Assembly (NCBI GenBank): GCA_943330855.2
Contig: CALQJI020000036.1
Location: 1 to 49,849, forward strand
DNA: 49,849 bases
Origin: Klebsiella pneumoniae
Lineage (GTDB): Bacteria; Verrucomicrobiota; Verrucomicrobiia; Limisphaerales; SXTU01
Reading direction: 5' to 3'
Under the pieces are notes generated by a model. That model was not told where the DNA came from and made no database searches. It was given only the letters and a program-made list of their open reading frames with translations. The position numbers were made by a program, and so were the translations under genes. Positions within the stretch are counted from its first letter, which is position 1, and each line of letters begins with the position of its first letter. Below are positions 1 to 9,800 of this stretch, one piece after another.

Positions 1-324
1 CTCGAAGCGCGGGACACCCGCACGCTGCAACGGCTGCACAAGCAACTGGAGCGGTTGGACCTGCTCCTGTTGGATGAGCTGGGCTACGTGCCCTTCTCCA
101 AGGCCGGGGCGGAACTGCTCTTCGAGGTGGTGAGCCGGGCGTATGAGCGCACCAGCCTGCTGGTGACCACGAACCTGCCCTTTGCCCAATGGACCGAGGT
201 GCTGGGCAGCGAGCGGCTGACGGGAGCGCTACTGGACCGACTTACGCACCGGGTGCACATCCTGGAAGCCAACGGCCAGAGCTACCGGCTGCAAGATGCC
301 AAGGGGCGACTGAAGCGGAAGTGA
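1..324 (+). CDS. istB: IstB-like AAA+ ATPase, IS21 helper (5'-truncated by window edge)
   Basis: The frame is open from base 1, so the true start lies upstream and only the C-terminal 107 residues are seen. The Walker B stretch LLLLDELGYVPFSK is followed by the sensor-like VTTNLPFAQW and the C-terminal LLDRLTHRVHIL, all hallmarks of IstB. IstB is the ATPase that stimulates and targets the IstA transposase of IS21 elements. The Walker A motif and the N-terminal domain fall outside the window. What remains looks undamaged up to the TGA at 322-324. The istA seen at the far end (49785 onward) belongs to the other copy. Confidence 0.93.
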   Translation, partial: LEARDTRTLQRLHKQLERLDLLLLDELGYVPFSKAGAELLFEVVSRAYERTSLLVTTNLPFAQWTEVLGSERLTGALLDRLTHRVHILEANGQSYRLQDAKGRLKRK

Positions 325-343
325 GTCCAACGAACCTTTGACC

Positions 344-385
344 GCAGGCGGGCGCGAGCTGGGGGCTCGCCGCTCGCCCGCCTGC
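344..385 (+). terminator. Hairpin downstream of istB, terminator-like
   Basis: A perfect 11-base inverted repeat (344-354 with 375-385) encloses a second 6-base stem (gcgagc 354-359 with gctcgc 365-370), giving a long GC-rich hairpin 20 bases after the istB stop. No clear U-tract follows, so intrinsic termination is only plausible. It may instead protect the IS from outside transcription. Confidence 0.4.
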
Positions 386-480
386 TCGTTCTACCTCGCG
401 GCGAACTTCCCGGACTTGACCTCGAAGGCGAGAAACCGTTCCCTTCGGCCGGAAGGTGTCTCACTTTTCGAGCGCCACCC

Positions 481-506
481 GCCGCACTTTTCAACCGGCG
501 TTTACA
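481..506 (+). repeat. IS21-type terminal inverted repeat (right end of left copy)
   Basis: These 26 bases end in gtttaca and are the exact reverse complement of 49701-49726. The terminal CA dinucleotide is typical of IS21-family ends. The bases flanking the two ends (CTTTC here, TCATC at the other end) do not match as a target duplication. Confidence 0.9.
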
Positions 507-561
507 CTTTCGCAGCACATTTCGCCTTCAATTCCAATAGTAGCCATGCTCTCCTAGCCCC

Positions 562-1950
562 ATGATCCGACTGCCTCGCCGCTCATTCCTCAAAGCGCTT
601 TCCTTTGGTGCCAGTGCTCCTCTGCTCTCGCCCTTGGTTGCCCGCCTTCAGGCCGAGAGCCGCGGGGTGAAGCCGATGCGCTTCGTCTTCGTGGTCGAGG
701 GCAACGGATTCCCGGCGGTGCAAGCGCAGCCGGTTGGCATCGTCCGGCCCGAGATGCCGAACCTGCGCAACGCGGGGGCTTCGAAGCAGAACGGCGCGGA
801 AGCCTTGGTTGACCAGCCTCTGTCGGCACCGGGGGTCAGCCTGCCGGAGGCGCTCGCGCCCTTGAGCCGACACCTCAGGCGCCTGACGATCTTGCAAGGC
901 CTCTCGGGCCGCGTTTGCGGCGGCGGGCATTCCAATGACTTCGGCGCGCTGGGTGCGTATTCGGCGCGCGCTGGAGCGAAGGACATCACGATTGACGCCG
1001 CGCTGGCGCGTGCGAATCCCGGCATTTTCCGGCACGTCGCGCTGGCGATTGCCAGGGATCCGAAGCCGAGCATCGTCTATTGCTGCTCGGCTTCCGGGCC
1101 GGATCAAAAGGTGCCGCATTATCAGGATCCGGCGCTCGCGTATAACATGCTTTTCGGCAGGATTCTCGGCGGCAACACGAAGGCCGAAGTGGGCACGCAA
1201 TCCATGGTGCTCGACTTCATGGCCGGAGACGTCCGGCGGATCAAGGGCCAGTTGCCTCGCGAGGATGCGGACAAGCTGGAACGGTATGCGGAGGCCTTCG
1301 CGAGCATCGCGCGGCGGCAGTCCAAACTGGCGGACGTGGACCCGCACCGTATTCCGGCCTTGCGAGAGGAGATCTACAAATCCGAGGTGGAGATCAAACG
1401 GTTGGAAGCTCACTTCGACATGGCGGCCACCGCGCTGATCACCGGGCTCACCAACACGGTCACGCTCGCATCGGGCGCGGGCAGCCCGAACTTTGAGGTC
1501 ACGTTCAAGGGCCTCGGCATCACCGTGGACAAGCACCAGATCGGACACCGCTCGGTGGAAGGTGCGGAGAAGATGGAACTCAGGACGCGCCAGTTTCACA
1601 TGGAGCTGATCGCGAGGCTGGTGGACCGGCTGGAGGCGGTCCCCGAAGGCAAGGGAACGATGATGGACAACACGGTCGTCGTGTATCTGAGCGACAGCGC
1701 GGAGAATCATCACTCGACCTGTTACGAATGGCCGATGCTCGTGCTGGGCAATCTGGGGGGGAGGCTGAAGGCGGGCGATCGGTTCATAAATGTGCCCAAG
1801 TATGGCGAGAAGGGACATCGCACGGTGGCCGGGTTTTACACGACACTGCTCCATGCCGCCGGGGTGCAGGTGAATCATTTCGGCCAGCAGGATCCGGAGT
1901 TGAAAGGCGCCGTGGTTCAGGCCGGGCCAATCGGCGAGTTGCTCGCGTGA
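562..1950 (+). CDS. DUF1552 (HXXSHH-family) Tat-exported protein, motif-divergent
   Basis: A 462-residue protein of the DUF1552 family, which has no established biochemical function. The N-terminus (LPRRSFLKALSFG, followed by a hydrophobic run) is a twin-arginine signal. The first domain starts at about residue 35 (MRFVFVVEGNGFP), where these proteins have their first core strand. The family motif HxxSHH is degenerate: residues 325-330 read HQIGHR, keeping the first and fifth histidines and losing the Ser and the last His. A late segment (SDSAENHHS) resembles the family's conserved C-terminal part. It begins 55 bases after an IS21 end, so its native promoter may be displaced. Unlike the other modules here, it precedes its presumed cytochrome partner (3541), with a pseudo-caspase gene between. 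Confidence 0.9.
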   Translation: MIRLPRRSFLKALSFGASAPLLSPLVARLQAESRGVKPMRFVFVVEGNGFPAVQAQPVGIVRPEMPNLRNAGASKQNGAEALVDQPLSAPGVSLPEALAPLSRHLRRLTILQGLSGRVCGGGHSNDFGALGAYSARAGAKDITIDAALARANPGIFRHVALAIARDPKPSIVYCCSASGPDQKVPHYQDPALAYNMLFGRILGGNTKAEVGTQSMVLDFMAGDVRRIKGQLPREDADKLERYAEAFASIARRQSKLADVDPHRIPALREEIYKSEVEIKRLEAHFDMAATALITGLTNTVTLASGAGSPNFEVTFKGLGITVDKHQIGHRSVEGAEKMELRTRQFHMELIARLVDRLEAVPEGKGTMMDNTVVVYLSDSAENHHSTCYEWPMLVLGNLGGRLKAGDRFINVPKYGEKGHRTVAGFYTTLLHAAGVQVNHFGQQDPELKGAVVQAGPIGELLA

Positions 1951-3536
1951 GCCGGCTTTTCCTTTGGTCGTTGTTGCTCGCGGGCGCGCTTGCTGGCGTC
2001 GCGCGTGGCGAGCACCGTCATGCCTTGCTGATCGGCAACGGCAAGTATCCGAAGGCGGAACTCGTAACTCCGCCGAATGACATCCGCGCGATCGGCGAGG
2101 CATTGGCGAAACGCGGCTTCGTGCTGACTCAACTCGAAGATCTCACTGCGGAAAAGATGCGCTCGGCCTTCGATGCCTTCGCACGGTCGGTGCCCACGCG
2201 CGGCACGGCACTCATCTACTTTTCGGGCTACGCGCTGCCGAACAGGAATGCCGGCGATCCCAATGCCGACAACTCGCTACTGCCGATTGATGGCAATCCC
2301 GCGAATGCTGGCGCGGTCAACAACTCGCAGACCGGCGTGGTGCAGTTGTTGAACCGGCTCGCGGCCGAGGGCGGCAGCGCGCGCACTATCCTGATCGTGG
2401 ACGGTTGCATTCGTCATCCGAGCCGGGCCGCGGACGCCCCGCTCGGGCTGGTGAAAACCGCCACCAGACTCCCGGCGGACACCCGCATCATCTTCGCCGC
2501 GTCGATGGGCGAAGCAGCCGCGCCGGAGCGTGAGGGACTCTCGCCATTGGCCAGGAAACTGAGCGCCGATTTGAACTCACCGAAGCCGCTCCACGCGTTC
2601 CTCGACGGCCTCGCGCCGACGCAGGAATCCACTCTGGCCGATCTCGCGGCCCTCGCGCCGCCCGCCTCGCGAGTCATCGCGCTGCCCATGAATTTTCGGC
2701 CGGGGAGTAAAGCCGGCGACGAATGGGTGAATCCGCTGGGCATGGTGTTTTGCTGGTGTCCTCCCGGGAGATTCACCATGGGCAGCGCCGTGACTGAAGT
2801 CGGCCGGGACGAAGATGAAATCCCAGCGGAGGCCGCGATTCCCGAAGGCTTCTGGATGGCCAAGTTCGAGTTCACGCGCGGCGAACTCAAGGCCCTGACG
2901 AAACAGTCCGGGACGTATCTCTCGACCGGCGATCACAAACTTTACCCTTTGAACAAATTTCGCGGGGACTTTCCCACGACCTTGCTCGCGAAGCTCAACG
3001 AGACCGCCCCCGCCGGCTGGCAATATGCGCTGCCGACCGAGGTCGAATGGGAATACGCCGCGCGGGCCGGAACGAAGACGGCCTATTACTTTGGCGACGA
3101 GGCCGCCGAACTCGGCAAGCACGGCAACTTCGCCGATCGCACCCTGCGTGAAAGCACGTCTGTCGGCGAAGTGGGAAAGACGATGAAAATCAAGCCGTTT
3201 CTCGGCGACACTCAGGCCGGACTGTTCACATACGCGCACAAGACTTGGAGCGACGGCATCGCGAACATGGCGCTCGTCGGCAGCTATCGGCCTAATCCGT
3301 GGGGCCTGCACGACATGTGCGGCAACATGTCGGAACTCACCTCGACGCCCTATCACCCGCAACGAACGCCGTCAGAGAAGTTCGACGTGAGAAGCGGCTG
3401 GCTATGCAAAGGCGGTAGCTGGATCAGCCCCGCGTCCAGCTGCCGTTCGGCGGCGCGCGGGCAGTTCACTTTCCTCGCCCGCGAAAACCAGACCGAGAAC
3501 TATCTCGGGCTGCGGTTCATTTTGAAAAAGAAATAG
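1947..3536 (+). CDS. Caspase-like (peptidase C14) / formylglycine-generating-enzyme-like fusion, pseudo-active
   Basis: A GTG at 1947 overlapping the DUF1552 stop (GTGA) is chosen because it opens directly into a signal peptide (MSRLFLWSLLLAGALAGVARG); product 529 residues. Residues about 22-230 are a caspase-like fold: a HALLIGNGKYP first strand, then TALIYFSGYAL where active enzymes have an SGHG, then ILIVDGCIR. The catalytic His position is Tyr95, while the Cys (C154) is kept, so protease activity is doubtful. Residues about 255-525 form an FGE-sulfatase/C-type-lectin-like domain (GMVFCWCPPGRFTMGS, LHDMCGNMSELTS, CKGGSWISPASSCRSAARG, GLRF). The first of the two catalytic cysteines of true FGEs appears to be absent. 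Such fusions in PVC bacteria are usually secreted and of unknown role; a peptide-binding or scaffold role is conceivable. Confidence 0.85.
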   Translation: MSRLFLWSLLLAGALAGVARGEHRHALLIGNGKYPKAELVTPPNDIRAIGEALAKRGFVLTQLEDLTAEKMRSAFDAFARSVPTRGTALIYFSGYALPNRNAGDPNADNSLLPIDGNPANAGAVNNSQTGVVQLLNRLAAEGGSARTILIVDGCIRHPSRAADAPLGLVKTATRLPADTRIIFAASMGEAAAPEREGLSPLARKLSADLNSPKPLHAFLDGLAPTQESTLADLAALAPPASRVIALPMNFRPGSKAGDEWVNPLGMVFCWCPPGRFTMGSAVTEVGRDEDEIPAEAAIPEGFWMAKFEFTRGELKALTKQSGTYLSTGDHKLYPLNKFRGDFPTTLLAKLNETAPAGWQYALPTEVEWEYAARAGTKTAYYFGDEAAELGKHGNFADRTLRESTSVGEVGKTMKIKPFLGDTQAGLFTYAHKTWSDGIANMALVGSYRPNPWGLHDMCGNMSELTSTPYHPQRTPSEKFDVRSGWLCKGGSWISPASSCRSAARGQFTFLARENQTENYLGLRFILKKK

Positions 3537-3540
3537 GCCA

Positions 3541-5490
3541 ATGACACGTCCTTTGAATCCATGGCGTTTTCTCACCGCGCTTGGTGTGGCGATTTGCTTC
3601 GGAGCGCACGCGGCTGAAATCGCGCCGGGGCCGTTCTTCGATCGCTATTGCGTGGACTGTCATGACAAGGCCGAGAAAAAGGGCGGCGTTTCCGTCGAGG
3701 GAATCACGACATTCAAAGCCGCCACCCCGGAGGCTTGGGCGTCGGTGCGCGAGCAAATCCTGCTCGGCCAGATGCCGCCGAAGAAAAAGATGCAGCCCGG
3801 CGCGGAGGAAAAGAAGCAGATCACCGAGTGGATCGCAGCATCGCTGCGGGCCGAGGGGCACCATGTCGTGAACTGGCTCGATCTGCCGAACTACGCCAAC
3901 CGTGTGCCTCACGAAGCGCTGTTCCGGTCGCCACCCCATCCTGCGCCCGCCACGGTGGTTCGCATCTGGCGCAAGCGGCCCGCAGCCTACGTCGCCAAAA
4001 ATCCGGCCGGCATCCAGCCATTCTCGATGCTGCCCGGCCAGCAGATCAGCGACTTCAGCACGCTCTACGCAGTTGATGAGCCGTCGGCTGAAATCGTCCT
4101 GCGCAACGCACAGCAACTCATTGATGCCAGCACGCGGACCGAGCTGCGCGACGGCAAGGTGGTGGCCGCCAAAGGTGCGAATGCCCAGGGTGTGTTCTTC
4201 CCGTTGTTGCATCCGGAAAAAGCGCCGACGCCGGAGGAGTTCCGGCAGGTGTTGAACTGGCAGTTCCACCAAGTGCTGCAGCGCGCTCCCACGGACGAGG
4301 AATTCACCCGCATCCGCAAACTCCACGACGGCGTGAACGCCGCCCACGGCCGGCTGCAAGCCGCGCGTGCCGCCTTGATCATCCCGCTACTGATGCCCGA
4401 GTCCCTCTACCGCTTCGAACTCGGCGCTGGCCCGCTCGATGCGCACGGCCGCCGGCGTCTGACCAAGCCGGAGATTCTATCCGCGCTGCATCACACGCTG
4501 TTCACCGCGCCGAGCCACCCCGTGATTGATGCCGCCCGCCGCGGAGACGAGCTTGCGACCCGCGAAGCTGTGTCCGCACTGGTGATGTCCCTGCTCGATG
4601 GCAAACGGCCCAACGCGCGTGTGCTGGAATTTTTCGACGAATACTTCGACTACCGGAAGGCCACGGGCGTGTTCAAGGAACCGCCCGCCAACGCAGACTT
4701 CAATGCGGGCGGCTTCGTCCGCGACACGCAGCGGCTGATTGAAACGATCGTCGGCGACGACCGGGACGTGCTGCGCCGCCTGCTCACCACCACGCAGACC
4801 TACATCAGCGACGACAGCGACCTGCCCCGCGGCCATCGCTCATACAATCTGCCTCCCGATTGGAAGTGGCGCGACGGCCTCATTGACCTCCCCGCCGACG
4901 AACGCGCCGGCATCCTCACACAGCCCGCCTGGCTCGTCGCGCACTCGGGAAATTTCGACAACGATCCCGTGCGCCGCGGCAAATGGATCCTCGACCACCT
5001 CCTGGGCGGAGTCGTCACCGACATTCCGATCTCCGTCTGCGCCGTCGTGCCCGAGGACAGGCAGAAGACCCTCCGCGAGCGCTTCGAAGTCATCCGGAAC
5101 AAGGCCTACTGCTGGCAGTGCCACTACCAGATGAACCCGCTGGGCATGGCCTTCGAGAGCTACGATCATTTCGGTCGCTACCGCCTGTTGGAACTGGACC
5201 GCCCCGTCAACGCCACCGGCGCCGTCGTTGATATCGGCGACAAAACCGTGGACGGCGAAGTGTCCCATCCCATCGAATTGATTCATCGCCTCGCGAAATC
5301 AAAGCGCTCGCAGGAGATGTTCGTGCGCTACGCCTTCCGTTTCTTCCTCGGCCGGAATGAAGCTGTCCGCGACGCGAGGACGCTTCAGGAAGCAGACCGG
5401 GCCTACGAGAAAAGCGGCGGCAGCATGAAGGCGCTGGTGGCGTCGTTGCTCAGTTCGGATTCATTCCTCTACCGCGCGCCGGAGTTATGA
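3541..5490 (+). CDS. Short di-heme planctomycete-type cytochrome (PSCyt1-like, DUF1592/DUF1588/DUF1585)
   Basis: A 649-residue secreted protein with a Sec signal peptide (residues 1-25). It carries two c-type heme sites: CVDCH at 37-41, followed by a QMPPKK loop typical of PSCyt1, and CWQCH at 524-528 in a DUF1588 context (MNPLGMAFESYDHFGRYR). DUF1592-like helices fill the middle and a DUF1585-like tail ends in SSDSFLYRAPEL. It is much shorter than the other cytochromes here (1052-1313 residues) because the large insert domain between DUF1587 and DUF1592 is missing and DUF1587 itself is not obvious. It starts 4 bases after the caspase/FGE gene and is probably co-transcribed with it and the DUF1552 gene at 562. 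The redox partner and substrate are unknown. Confidence 0.88.
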   Translation: MTRPLNPWRFLTALGVAICFGAHAAEIAPGPFFDRYCVDCHDKAEKKGGVSVEGITTFKAATPEAWASVREQILLGQMPPKKKMQPGAEEKKQITEWIAASLRAEGHHVVNWLDLPNYANRVPHEALFRSPPHPAPATVVRIWRKRPAAYVAKNPAGIQPFSMLPGQQISDFSTLYAVDEPSAEIVLRNAQQLIDASTRTELRDGKVVAAKGANAQGVFFPLLHPEKAPTPEEFRQVLNWQFHQVLQRAPTDEEFTRIRKLHDGVNAAHGRLQAARAALIIPLLMPESLYRFELGAGPLDAHGRRRLTKPEILSALHHTLFTAPSHPVIDAARRGDELATREAVSALVMSLLDGKRPNARVLEFFDEYFDYRKATGVFKEPPANADFNAGGFVRDTQRLIETIVGDDRDVLRRLLTTTQTYISDDSDLPRGHRSYNLPPDWKWRDGLIDLPADERAGILTQPAWLVAHSGNFDNDPVRRGKWILDHLLGGVVTDIPISVCAVVPEDRQKTLRERFEVIRNKAYCWQCHYQMNPLGMAFESYDHFGRYRLLELDRPVNATGAVVDIGDKTVDGEVSHPIELIHRLAKSKRSQEMFVRYAFRFFLGRNEAVRDARTLQEADRAYEKSGGSMKALVASLLSSDSFLYRAPEL

Positions 5491-5627
5491 CAGCCGGGTC
5501 AGGCCCAATCGCGAGCGCGTCGAATGGCTTCGTCACCGCCAGGGCCGCCGATGGCGACGCGCGGGAGGTCACGGCCACACCCGACGGCGCGGTCTGGAAA
5601 ATGGGCGCAGTTCGGTTAGTAAAGTGA
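5487..5627 (+). CDS. Small 46-codon ORF, possible gene-end remnant
   Basis: The ATG overlaps the cytochrome stop (ATGA at 5487-5490) and the frame stays open for 46 codons to a TGA at 5625-5627. The second half (DAREVTATPDGAVWKMGAVR) reads like the C-terminal strands of a larger extracellular enzyme, but I do not recognise the family. It has no signal peptide. It may be a remnant of a lost gene or chance coding in a GC-rich gap. Confidence 0.25.
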   Translation: MTAGSGPIASASNGFVTARAADGDAREVTATPDGAVWKMGAVRLVK

Positions 5628-5660
5628 ATCCACGAGCCCGGCAGACCAATCACACATCGC

Positions 5661-6825
5661 ATGAATCAGCACACATCCGCCAATCGCCGCCAGTTTCTCA
5701 CCAGACTCGCCGCCGTATCGGGCGCAGCTTCCACGAGAGTCTTTTCAGCCGAGCCGCCGCAAACATCGTCCCTCCTGTTTCACGAATCCGCCCGCGACCT
5801 CCCGCTCAACACCGACGCCGATGTCATCGTCTGCGGTGCGGGACCGGCTGGTGTCACCGCCGCCATCACCGCTGCGCGTGCGGGTGCGAAGGTGCGCTTG
5901 TTCGAGCTGCACGGTTCACTCGGCGGTGTGTGGACTTCATCGCTGCTGGGTTACTTACTCGATTTCAACAAGCCCGGCTTCAATGTGGAACTCGTCCGCC
6001 GTTTGCGCGAACGTAATGCCGTCAACGGCGGCGGCATGAACGGCCTCAGCTATCAGCCGGAGGAAATGAAGCTGCTGCTCGAGGAACTTTGCACCGCAGC
6101 GGGCGTCAAGGTGCAGCTTCACACACGAGTCGCTGCCGCGTATCGCGAGGGGCGATCGCTCCGCACCATCGTCACAGAGTCCAAAAGCGGGCGGCAGGCC
6201 TGGAAGGCCCGCGTCTTCATCGACACCACTAAACCTCGTGCTGCTCATGGCAAATCACGAATACGGCATCAACGCCACCGACGCCGCCCAAGTCACCGAA
6301 GCCACGCTCCGCGCCCGCGCTGAGTTGCACCAGATCGTGCGTGGGCTTCGAAAACTCGGCGGTCCGTGGGACGGGGTGCAAATCGCCGCCACCCCGGAGC
6401 AAATCGGCATTCGCGATGGCCGCCGCATCCGTGGCCGCTACGTGATGGGTAAGGAGGATCTCATTGAGGGCCGGAAACAAGCGGACGCCGTGGTCCGCGC
6501 CACCTTCCCTGTGGATATCCATGCGCTGTCCGCTGAGGACAACAAGAAGTCTGCCTATAGCAATGGCGGCGTGAAAATGAAGCCCTACGACATCCCGCTG
6601 CGCGCGCTGATCGCCAGAGACGTGGACGGCCTCATGATGGCGGGTCGCTGCATCAGCGGCGACTTCATCGCCCACGCCAGCTACCGCGTGACCGGCAACG
6701 CCGTCGCCATGGGCGAAGCCGCCGGAGCCACCGCCGCAGTGGCCGCAAAGAACAAATCCGCTCCGCATGAAGTGCCGTGGAGTGAGGTGCAACCCGTGAT
6801 CGAGAAGTCGCGAAATCAGGGATGA
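5661..6825 (+). pseudogene. FAD-dependent oxidoreductase (FAD_oxidored type), broken by internal deletion and frameshift
   Basis: The N-terminal half (5661 to about 6230) has a Tat signal (NRRQFLTRLAAVSG) and a Rossmann FAD site (DVIVCGAGPAGVTAAITAARAG) and runs to ARVFIDTT, where related proteins continue with a TGDGD motif. The reading frame then shifts. From 6238 a second frame carries the C-terminal half: LMANHEYG, GRRIRGRYVMGKEDL and the FAD-binding end LMMAGRCISGDFIAHASYRVTGNAVAMGEAAG. The segment normally lying between these blocks is missing, so a central deletion at about 6230-6238 joined the halves out of frame. This family commonly sits in PVC carbohydrate-active clusters as secreted flavoproteins. 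The first half could still be translated as about 220 residues, but function is unlikely. Confidence 0.85.
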
Positions 6826-6869
6826 AAGTGCATGCTCCCGCTCCAATAACGAACCGGTATTCGACCCGA

Positions 6870-9800
6870 ATGAAGTCCATCATCATCCTCGGTCTTGTCC
6901 TAGGCACCGCGACTCTTGGGGCGGCTGATTTCAGTCCCGCTTCCCGCAGATTCCTCGATCGCCACTGTGCGGAGTGTCACGACGCGGATGTGCAGAAGGG
7001 GAACTTGCGCGTGGACCGGCTCTCGCTCGCGAAACCGGACCGTGATCAATTGAACCGGCTCGTGCTGCTGTTTGATCGTGTGCAGACGGGTGAGATGCCG
7101 CCGAAGAAGGCGGAGCAGCCGTTGCCCGCGGAGCGTGTGGCGTTCTTGCGTGAGCTGCGCTCGGGCTTGATTGACGTCGAGAAGAAGGTAGCCGTGGAGG
7201 CGGGTGGGCGCAGCACCGTGCGGCGCATGAATCGCGTCGAATATGAAACTGCGCTGCGCGATTTGCTCGGTCTCCCGTTGCTGCGCGTGAAGGATCTGCT
7301 GCCCGAGGATGGTCAGCAGTTTGGCTTCGACAAGGTCGCGGGGGCGCTCGACATCTCGCACATTCAGATGACCAAGTATCTGCAAGCTGCGGACGCGGCG
7401 TTGCGCGAGGCCATCGTGAGCGAACCGAAGGCGCCCGAGACAAAAATCTGGCGCGAGCCCGCGGCGCGGCAGGACACCGCGAGGGGAGCCATCGCGGTGC
7501 ATTGCGCGGTGCCGCTGAAGGGCCGCGAACTGGCTCCGGGCCTGGCGACTCACATCGTCGGGAACCCCGACAAGGATTACGGCAACACCTACCGTGCGGC
7601 CACCTTCAAGGGCGAGGCGGACTCGGTGGCGCTGCTCACCGGCGTGATTGGTGCGCATCAGCCGGAGGGTCTGCAAATCGATCACTTCAAGCCGTCCGTG
7701 CCGGGATGGTATCGCGTGAAACTTTCCACTTGGAGCCTGCGCTGGATGCGCACAAAAGCCGCGCCCGCCGTGCGGGGGCTGGTGCGCAACTTCACGATTT
7801 TCGGTCCGCCCTATTTCAAGAACCCGGCGGGCAAGTGGGAGTTCACCAGGCTGCCGGAGGAAAAGCCGGACGCGGGGTGGATGGAAAATGTCGAGTTCTA
7901 CGGCGATGCACCCGTCACGCAAATCGTGCGTGCATCGCTGAAGGGCGAACCCATCGGCTACTTCGACGCGCCGTCGCTGGAGCCGAAGGTGCATGAGTTC
8001 CGGACGTGGCTGAATCCCGGCGAGAAGGTTTCGTTTCACGCGATGACGCTGCCCGCCAGGGGCGCGCGCAACGGCGGTCAGAGCGAAGGCATCCTCAGCT
8101 ACGAAGGGCCGGGCGTGGCCTTCGATTGGTTCGAGGTGGAAGGGCCGCTCGTCGAACAATGGCCGCCCGCGAGTCAGCGACGGTTGTTCGGCGAACTGCC
8201 GGTGAGTGCGTATCCGCGTCCGATGCTGGATGGCGTGCCCACCGTCGCGGCGGGCGCGGCGGAAAAGCTGCCGCTCGCGGATTTCAAGGACGCCGGGCAA
8301 GCGCTCGGCACCGAGCGTTTGCTGAACCTCTCGGGCACCACCACGGCGCGCTTCAACTGCACGGCAGCCGGCGAGCATGAGGTCGCAGTAACCGCGTCCG
8401 AGACTCATGCCGGCGATGAGCCGGCGAAGATGCGCGTGCTCGTCAATGGCAGCGAATTGCCGCACGCGCGATTCGCGGTGAATGCGCTGCGCACGGAGCC
8501 GAAAACTTTTCGTGCGAAGTTCCGCGTGCAGAGTGCGGGGCCGATCGAACTGGGCATCGAGTTCCTGAACGATTTCCTCGATGAAAAAAATCCCGACCCG
8601 AACCTTCGCGACCGCAACCTCTTCCTCGCAGGCGTGGAAATCATCGCGCCTAAGCCCGCGTCCAGCACTGCGCCTGCGCCCGCGGCGGACTCGCATCGCG
8701 GCCTGCTGCTGAGCTTTGCCAGCGCCGCCTTCCGTCGACCTGTGACCAGCGAAGAACTCGCGTCCTACGAGGCCATCATCGAGGCCGAGTTGAAGCGCGG
8801 CGCGAAGTTCGACGAAGCGATGATTGGCGGCTACAAGGCCATTCTCTGCGCGCCGGATTTTTTGATGATCGGCCTCGAATCGGGAGTGCCGCAGCGCGCG
8901 AAGCTCGGCGATTTCGCGCTGGCTTCGCGGCTCTCGTTTTTCCTCTGGAACTCGATGCCCGATGCGACGCTGCTCGACCTCGCGAAGCGGCAGGAACTCT
9001 CCAAGCCCGCGACGCTCACCGCGCAGGTCACGCGCATGCTGGCCGACCCGCGCTCCAATCGCTTCATCGCGCACTTCCTCGATGAGTGGCTGGAGCTGAA
9101 GAAAATTGATTTCACCACGCCGGACCCGAACCTTTATCCCGAATACGACCCGTGGCTGCACGACTCGATGCTCGCCGAAACCCGTGCCAGCTTCCGCCGC
9201 ATGCTCACGCGGAACCTCGGCGTGCGCGAAGTCATCGCGTCGGACACGCTGCTCATCAATCAGCGCCTCGCAGAACTCTACGGCATTCGCGGCGTGGCGG
9301 GCTCGGATTTCCGCGAGGTGAAGGTGCCCGCCGGCACTGCGCGCGGCGGCTTTCTCACGCAGGCCGCCGTATTGAAAGTCACCGCGAACGGCACCGCGAC
9401 CTCGCCGGTGCTGCGCGGCGTGTGGGTGATGGAGCGCATCCTCGGCATTCCGCGCCAGCCTCCGCCGCCGAACGTCCCGGCCGTCGAGCCCGATGCCACG
9501 GGCGCAGTCACCATCCGCGAGATGATTGAGAAGCATCGCGCCGACGCCGCCTGCGCGTCGTGCCATGCGAAGATGGACCCGCCCGGCCTAGCGCTGGAAA
9601 ATTTCGACGCCATCGGCGGCTGGCGCGACCGCTACCGGCTCGCAGGTCAGCCGAAGAAAATTCGCGTGGGCACAGGCAAGGATTCCAAGGTGGTGGACGA
9701 GCCGTTCATCGAGGTCGTCAGCGACGCTGCGCTCGCGAGGAACCGCACGAAGCTGCGCCTCGGCTCCGCCGTGGATGCCACGGGCGTGCTCGCCGATGGC

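Larger units (their letters stand above)
1..506 (+). mobile_element. IS21-family element, right-hand part (left copy)
   Basis: The window starts inside an IS21-like element. It contains the 3' part of istB (1-324), a non-coding tail with a strong hairpin (344-385), and the right terminal repeat at 481-506 ending in CA. The repeat is the exact reverse complement of 49701-49726 at the other end of the window, so both ends carry the same element family in the same orientation. An inner repeat (cacttttcga, 462-471) matches an inner repeat of the right copy (49751-49760, inverted), as expected for the multiple terminal repeats of IS21 elements. The host sequence resumes with ctttcgcag at 507, 55 bases before the DUF1552 start. 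Confidence 0.9.

Noticed and set aside
583..2103. Long open frame on the - strand (506 codons)
   Set aside because: It is opposite a clear DUF1552 gene, is rich in Arg/His/Ala as expected for an antisense frame in GC-rich DNA, and shows no domain.
6900..9566. 888-codon open frame on the - strand
   Set aside because: It lies opposite the cytochrome at 6870, whose heme motifs and domains are unmistakable; the antisense product has the Arg/His/Gly bias of a shadow.
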